Assembly (NCBI RefSeq): GCF_004359215.1 | Contig: NC_090610.1 | Location: forward strand, 10,248,757 to 10,265,833 | DNA length: 17,077 bases | Direction of reading: 5' to 3' | Source: Bremia lactucae | Lineage: Eukaryota > Oomycota > Peronosporomycetes > Peronosporales > Peronosporaceae | Part shown: in pieces, positions 13,876 to 17,077 of the stretch | Position numbering within the stretch: the stretch's first letter is position 1 | Layout of the letters: the number at the start of each line of letters is the position of its first letter | Program-made: the position numbers and the translations under genes | The notes under the pieces: generated by a model | Seen by the model: only the letters and a program-made list of their open reading frames with translations | What the model was told of the DNA's origin: nothing | The model's database searches: none

Positions 13876-14241
13876 TGTTTTTCGAGCATTAAGGATAGTT
13901 TTATCCATACCCCGATTCTGGCACTGCCAAAACTAAATTGTCCTTTCAGTGTCGTCTGTGGCGCGTTAGATTTTGCCATTGGCAGTGCTCTGTAACAAAC
14001 AGATGTTGGTGGGCATAAACGTGTTATTGCGTTCGAGTCTAGGCAGCTTAAAGCTGCAGAAAAGAACTTACCAGTTAATGACAAAGCGGTAGTTGCTATG
14101 AAGTATTTTCTCGTCAAATTCAGAGTTCATCTGCTCGGCTCTAAGCCCGGCAAGCAGAATGCTTTGGCCGATGCGTTATCACGCAGGCCGGATTATGAGC
14201 TTTCTTATTTAACGACTATCTCGTCATATTTGTTGAATTAA
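13876..14241 (+). pseudogene. E5 RNase H with in-frame internal deletion
   Basis: It continues in the same frame as RT past a TAA at 13873. It reads ILALPKLNCPFSVVCGALDFAIGSAL (the catalytic Asp of VCDASDFA is replaced, giving VCGALDFA), a TAA near 13993, RVIAFESRQLKAAEKNLPVNDKAVVAMKY, then FLVKFRVHLLGSKPGKQNALADALSRRPDYE. Compared with E1, roughly 35-40 residues between LLGSK and PGKQN are missing (the YTDHASL to RWLSFFAEYNF section) at about 14143-14150, without a frame change. RNase H activity is therefore excluded. A 7-bp perfect hairpin with a one-base loop is at 14043-14057. Confidence 0.88.
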
Positions 14242-14648
14242 TCCGTTCGGCTTACGCCAAGGATGAACAGTGTGTAGCTCTGCTAGAGCCTTAATGAACT
14301 CGGATTTGGGCATTAAATTACCGGCCGTTTGCGGGCAAGGTTACATCGATTTTCTATTGATAACAATCTGTTGCTTTATTGCACAGACATCGCCGTGCCG
14401 TTGTTCCTTATGATGAGGATTTGAAGTACCGGATCCTCTATGAGGCACACGATAATGTCTTTGGTGGTCATCTCGGTAGAGAAAAGACCTACGGCTCTAT
14501 CAGCCAGAGTTATTGGTGGTGCAATCTTTATAAATGGGTCAGCACATATGTTCGCACATGCGAAACTTGCCAACGGGTCAAACCCTCGGCACATGCTGCT
14601 ACGCCACTGGCGAGTTTTCCCGTCCCCATAGAATGCCGAGAGCATTAG
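14242..14648 (+). pseudogene. E5 integrase zinc-binding domain
   Basis: The linker 14242-14378 is frameshifted (IRSAYAKDEQCVALL near 14240, then stops). The open frame 14379-14648 carries RAVVPYDEDLKYRILYEAHDNVFGGHLGREKTYGSISQSYWW and YVRTCETCQRVKPS. The two His and two Cys of the HHCC zinc module are all present. It continues to PIECRE and loses frame just before the catalytic core. Confidence 0.87.
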
Positions 14649-15205
14649 TATGGATTTTGTTTTCGGGCTACCGAAAGATTCAGCCGGTAACTCCGGTATC
14701 GTGGTCTTTGTTGACCGTTTAAGCAAAATAACTTCTTTAGCGGCCGCGCCGAATTCCATTGATGGAGAGGGTACAGCTAAGCTGTTTATCGATCGCGTGT
14801 TTCGACAACATGGTTTGCCAATGGAAATTGTCTCTGATCGGGATCCCCGTTTCATGAATAATTTCTGGAAATCAATTCTGAGTGCTTGGCACCTGATTGG
14901 ATGTGTCCACTGCAGACCATCCGCAGACCGATGGTCACACTGAACGTGTGAATCGCGTCATTGAAGACGTTTTACGCAGTGTGTGTGCTCAGATACCAAA
15001 GCGCTGGAGCTCAATGCTCTCAGTGGAGGAGTTTGCGTTAAATAACGCTGTGCATGCCTCTACAGGCTATACTCCGTTCTATATAAATAGTATTACCCAC
15101 CCGCGCGTTCCACTAACGATATCACTGCGTGGTTCAGGGCTTGGTGGGGGAAAATTTGCCGATAGGCTTGCTGATACTAGCCCTGTTACCGTCGGAAACA
15201 AGTAA
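14649..15205 (+). pseudogene. E5 integrase catalytic core (DDE)
   Basis: The frame from 14650 starts MDFVFGLPKDSAGNSGIVVF (first Asp) and includes HGLPMEIVSDRDPRFMNNFW (second Asp). A frameshift at about 14890 moves it to the frame of 14897, which gives ADHPQTDGHTERVNRVIEDVL (catalytic Glu) and VEEFALNNAVHASTGYTPFYINS. All three catalytic residues survive, split between two frames. The core ends in a glycine-rich stretch (RGSGLGGGKFADRL). Confidence 0.9.
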
Positions 15206-15816
15206 GCGAATTTCCCCGCGACGCGATTTAGCGTCTTAAGACATGTAAGGGATACGATTGCTGATAGGCTAGACAAACAAAAAGAACAAGCAGATGCCAA
15301 AGGCAGAAGCTGTATTAATTCTTATATGGTTGGAGACCGAGCGTTACTAAACGCTAAAACCTACCTACCAACTTGGTATCCGCGGTCTTCAAGACCAAAT
15401 TGCGCCCGCGCTTTATTGGACTATTAACGGTCATGGCCAAGAAGGACCTAGCTTATACGCTAAACCTTCCCAGCAAGCTGCGTACACATCCAGTGTTTTA
15501 CATTGGCTTGCTTAAGCCATATCGGTACCCTTCCCACGTGGACTTGAAGGCGCTTGCGCCGAGACAGGCGGTCGTGCCGCAGATTGCTGCATCCTCACTA
15601 GGATGTCCAGCTGGCCCTCTAAACGAGGCTGCTGATGCTCCAGCGTCGAAAGACGGTCCCGAACCGCCCCAACACAGCTCTCAACCCGAGCAAGGACCTC
15701 ACAAAGAAGTTGCACCTCGTGCCGTTATGCATCAAATGCTTCCGCCGAATTTTCAGCGCCCTCCCACGCTGCTTGATGCGCGGGGAATCTTCAATTTCAT
15801 GTGGAGAAACTTTTAA
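15206..15816 (+). pseudogene. E5 integrase GPY/F domain and linker
   Basis: After a TAA at 15203, the same frame continues with IADRLDKQKEQADAKGR and MVGDRALLNAK. A shift near 15370 leads into the open frame 15373-15816: VSAVFKTKLRPRFIG, then LLTVMAKKDLAYTLNLPSKLRTHPVFYIGLLKPYRYP. This is the GPY/F domain, with the PF of the IGPF block replaced by LL. A proline/alanine/glutamine-rich linker follows (AADAPASKDGPEPPQHSSQPEQ), as is usual before chromodomains. Confidence 0.85.
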
Positions 15817-15944
15817 AGCGACGTCGTCGTGAGGGTCAATACCAGTATCTGGTGAAGTGGCTTAGTTACCCCTCTTCTGAAAACTCTTAGGAGTTCGAGG
15901 TACCTCTTATGCAAGATTGCCCGTACGCCGTTGACGTTTTTTAA
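15786..15944 (+). pseudogene. E5 chromodomain, end of pol
   Basis: In the frame overlapping the end of the GPY/F reading frame: FHVEKLLKRRRREGQYQYLVKWLSYPSSENS, then TAG at 15888-15890 where chromodomains have the Trp of the SWE block, then EFEVPLMQDCPYAVDVF and a TAA at 15942-15944. The next in-frame stop is at 15990. The LVKWLSY core and following helix identify the module. It binds histone tails in related elements and steers insertion. The TAG is best explained as TGG to TAG. Confidence 0.8.
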
Positions 15945-16846
15945 CGCCAAGCTCAGGGTCAACTCGCGTCAAACAACGCTTCCCACCACTAAACGTGTGA
16001 TTATGTGGATCTATTGCATCAGTGCGGCTTTGATCCCTGGTTGTACGGTCAACCGAAGCACTGAAATATCGGCTAGGCCTTTCTTCGTTTTGGGGCATAA
16101 ATGCCGAACGTAACTAATCTTTGGCCTTAAGCTTAGCAAAGTCGAAGCGAAGCTTCCGTTCCAAACGAACATCACCTCTATCCGCAGACTCCATGATATT
16201 CCAGAATTTACGGAGTTTGCGGGCCCGGTGAATTCATTCCTCAAATGAGACTTCGTTTTCAGTTCTAGTTTTGTTTGGAAACAAAACGATAGGAATTTCC
16301 CTTATGGAGGTCACCGAAGCCCTATAGGCTTGATCATGTAAACGCGTCAGATACTGGCTTCGCGTGATTACCCTCGGCGTAAGGTATTGCTCATGAAGAG
16401 CGTCTCGGGCAGCGATCTCCTCCGGCGTCCTCGCCGGGTCACCAGAGATCTAGATGGCCAAGCTATGACCCGCTATCCCTTTAAGACTCTCGTCCGCACT
16501 AAGCGAAATGAATCTATATTCACCCATGAGCCTTAGCTTTCGCTATTTCGGCAGCTCGACGACGAGCTCTTTCCTCTATGAGAGTTATCTGCTCTTGCTC
16601 TTCATCGAGCGGATTCGTAATGATGTTGGACTCAAGGTCCCGTGTCCTGCTCAATGCAGTTAAGACATCAGCGGCACCACGTTCTGGGAACGGATTCGGG
16701 GCTCGCCGACGTTCGTCCGGAGGAGAAGGCGTGAGCGAACGCCGCTCTTTTTCCTCCTCCTCTGATTGAGAGTGACTTTCAAAGTCCACCATTCCCTCAT
16801 CGTCGAGGAAGGTGCTCAGAGTCTGTGACTCACGCTTGATTGTCAT
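15907..16846 (-). pseudogene. Antisense reading frame of E5, about 310 codons, decayed
   Basis: The minus strand starts ATG at 16846 and runs 108 codons to 16520. A shift at about 16525 leads into a second frame (16527 to the stop at 15907) with three in-frame stops: TAG at 16450-16452, a TGA near 16246 and a TAG near 16110. The N-terminal part is very acidic (SEEEEKERR, LDDEGMVDF), then proline/arginine-rich, then a probable coiled coil (DEEQEQITLIEERARRRAAE). The C-terminal part holds RTPEEIAARDALHEQYLTP, RKLRKFWNIM and a basic tail (GVKKRQRRTGN) that could be a nuclear localisation signal. I recognise no known domain. It starts 111 bp inside the 3' LTR and converges on the end of pol, as the frame in E4 does. 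Promoter evidence is only a TCATTTC initiator-like motif on the minus strand at 16914-16908. Confidence 0.65.
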
Positions 16847-16948
16847 TAGACAAAGGAATGGAAAACACAACCAAACGGTTAGCTGTTTAGGTTCCAACCT
16901 CAAAGAGGAAATGAAGCGAATGTTGTCACTCGGTGTCAACAGTCTGAT

Positions 16949-16957
16949 GGGGGAGGG
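16949..16957 (+). promoter_or_regulatory. Polypurine tract of E5
   Basis: GGGGGAGGG directly precedes the TGTAATGGGG start of the 3' LTR. As in E4, it marks the plus-strand primer and fixes the element on the plus strand. Confidence 0.75.
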
Positions 16958-17077
16958 TGTAATGGGGCACACATCGGTTGGAGAACCGTTGTTGTGGTAC
17001 ATTTACTTTATGGGTAAAATACCCTTTTATCTAATTTTAAAATAGTTAGTTACTTAAATCCCATTTATTATGGGTAA
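16958..17077 (+). repeat. 3' LTR of E5 (LTR-A), cut by window end
   Basis: It starts TGTAATGGGGCACACATCGG and follows the 5' LTR (9990-10109) to the last base of the window. Both have the TACCCTTTTAT and TTACTTAAATCCCATTT blocks. About 12 substitutions and one indel in about 120 bp indicate an old insertion. Confidence 0.85.

Noticed and set aside
13800..14117. 105-codon minus-strand frame over E5 RNase H
   Set aside because: The plus strand is unambiguously RT/RNase H in one continuous frame; the minus frame is a shadow.
14376..14855. 159-codon minus-strand frame over E5 integrase
   Set aside because: The plus strand holds the zinc module and DDE motifs; the long minus frame results from codon bias on the coding strand.
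1..17077. Host genes, effector genes, CRISPR arrays, tRNA or rRNA genes
   Set aside because: Looked for and not seen. All recognisable coding sequence is retroelement-derived, and no clustered direct repeats with spacers are present.

Overview
This window is a eukaryotic retrotransposon graveyard. Every coding stretch I can identify comes from Ty3/gypsy LTR retrotransposons of the chromovirus type (integrase followed by a chromodomain). No host gene, tRNA, rRNA, CRISPR array or bacterial operon is visible. From memory, the gag and pol resemble those of oomycetes (Phytophthora and downy mildews), as do the LTR ends of the form TGTAACGGGG / CCCCGTTACA. The organism is therefore an inference, and no taxonomic marker is present.

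Two pol lineages occur. Family B supplies three broken copies. E1 (plus strand, 1-1658) has RNase H and integrase. E2 (minus strand, 3185-4054) has RT and RNase H. E4 (minus strand, about 9989 down to 5117) has RT pieces, integrase, GPY/F domain, chromodomain, polypurine tract and 3' LTR. Family A supplies E5 (plus strand, 9990 to beyond the window end), which is nearly complete: 5' LTR, gag with a damaged zinc knuckle, aspartic protease, RT, RNase H, integrase, GPY/F domain, chromodomain, an antisense reading frame, polypurine tract and the start of the 3' LTR. Family A also supplies the LTR and gag (4055-5115) that are fused to the family B RT in E2.

Layout: 1-1658 E1 pol; 1659-2110 inverted LTR-B; 2111-2794 AT-rich spacer with a hairpin cluster; 2795-3184 LTR-B in the opposite orientation, truncated; 3185-5115 chimeric E2, minus strand; 5117-5565 LTR-C and polypurine tract of E4; 5698-6719 plus-strand reading frame antisense to E4; 6663-9989 rest of E4, with a rearranged RT; 9990-17077 E5.

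Three things go beyond ordinary decay. (1) E4 and E5, from different lineages, both carry a decayed reading frame of roughly 310-340 codons between chromodomain and polypurine tract. In each it is antisense to pol, starts just inside the 3' LTR and converges tail-to-tail on the end of pol with a short overlap. The two encoded proteins share a weak gapless 27-residue match. (2) The window, especially family B sequence at 300-1700, holds far more perfect short inverted repeats than chance predicts. Where family B copies can be compared, one copy is more palindromic than its relative. (3) E2 is an inter-family chimera, and RNase H is damaged independently in E2, E4 and E5.

None of the elements looks autonomous. 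All have stops, frameshifts or deletions. The roughly 120 bp shared by the two LTRs of E5 differ at about a dozen positions counted by eye, so its insertion is old.
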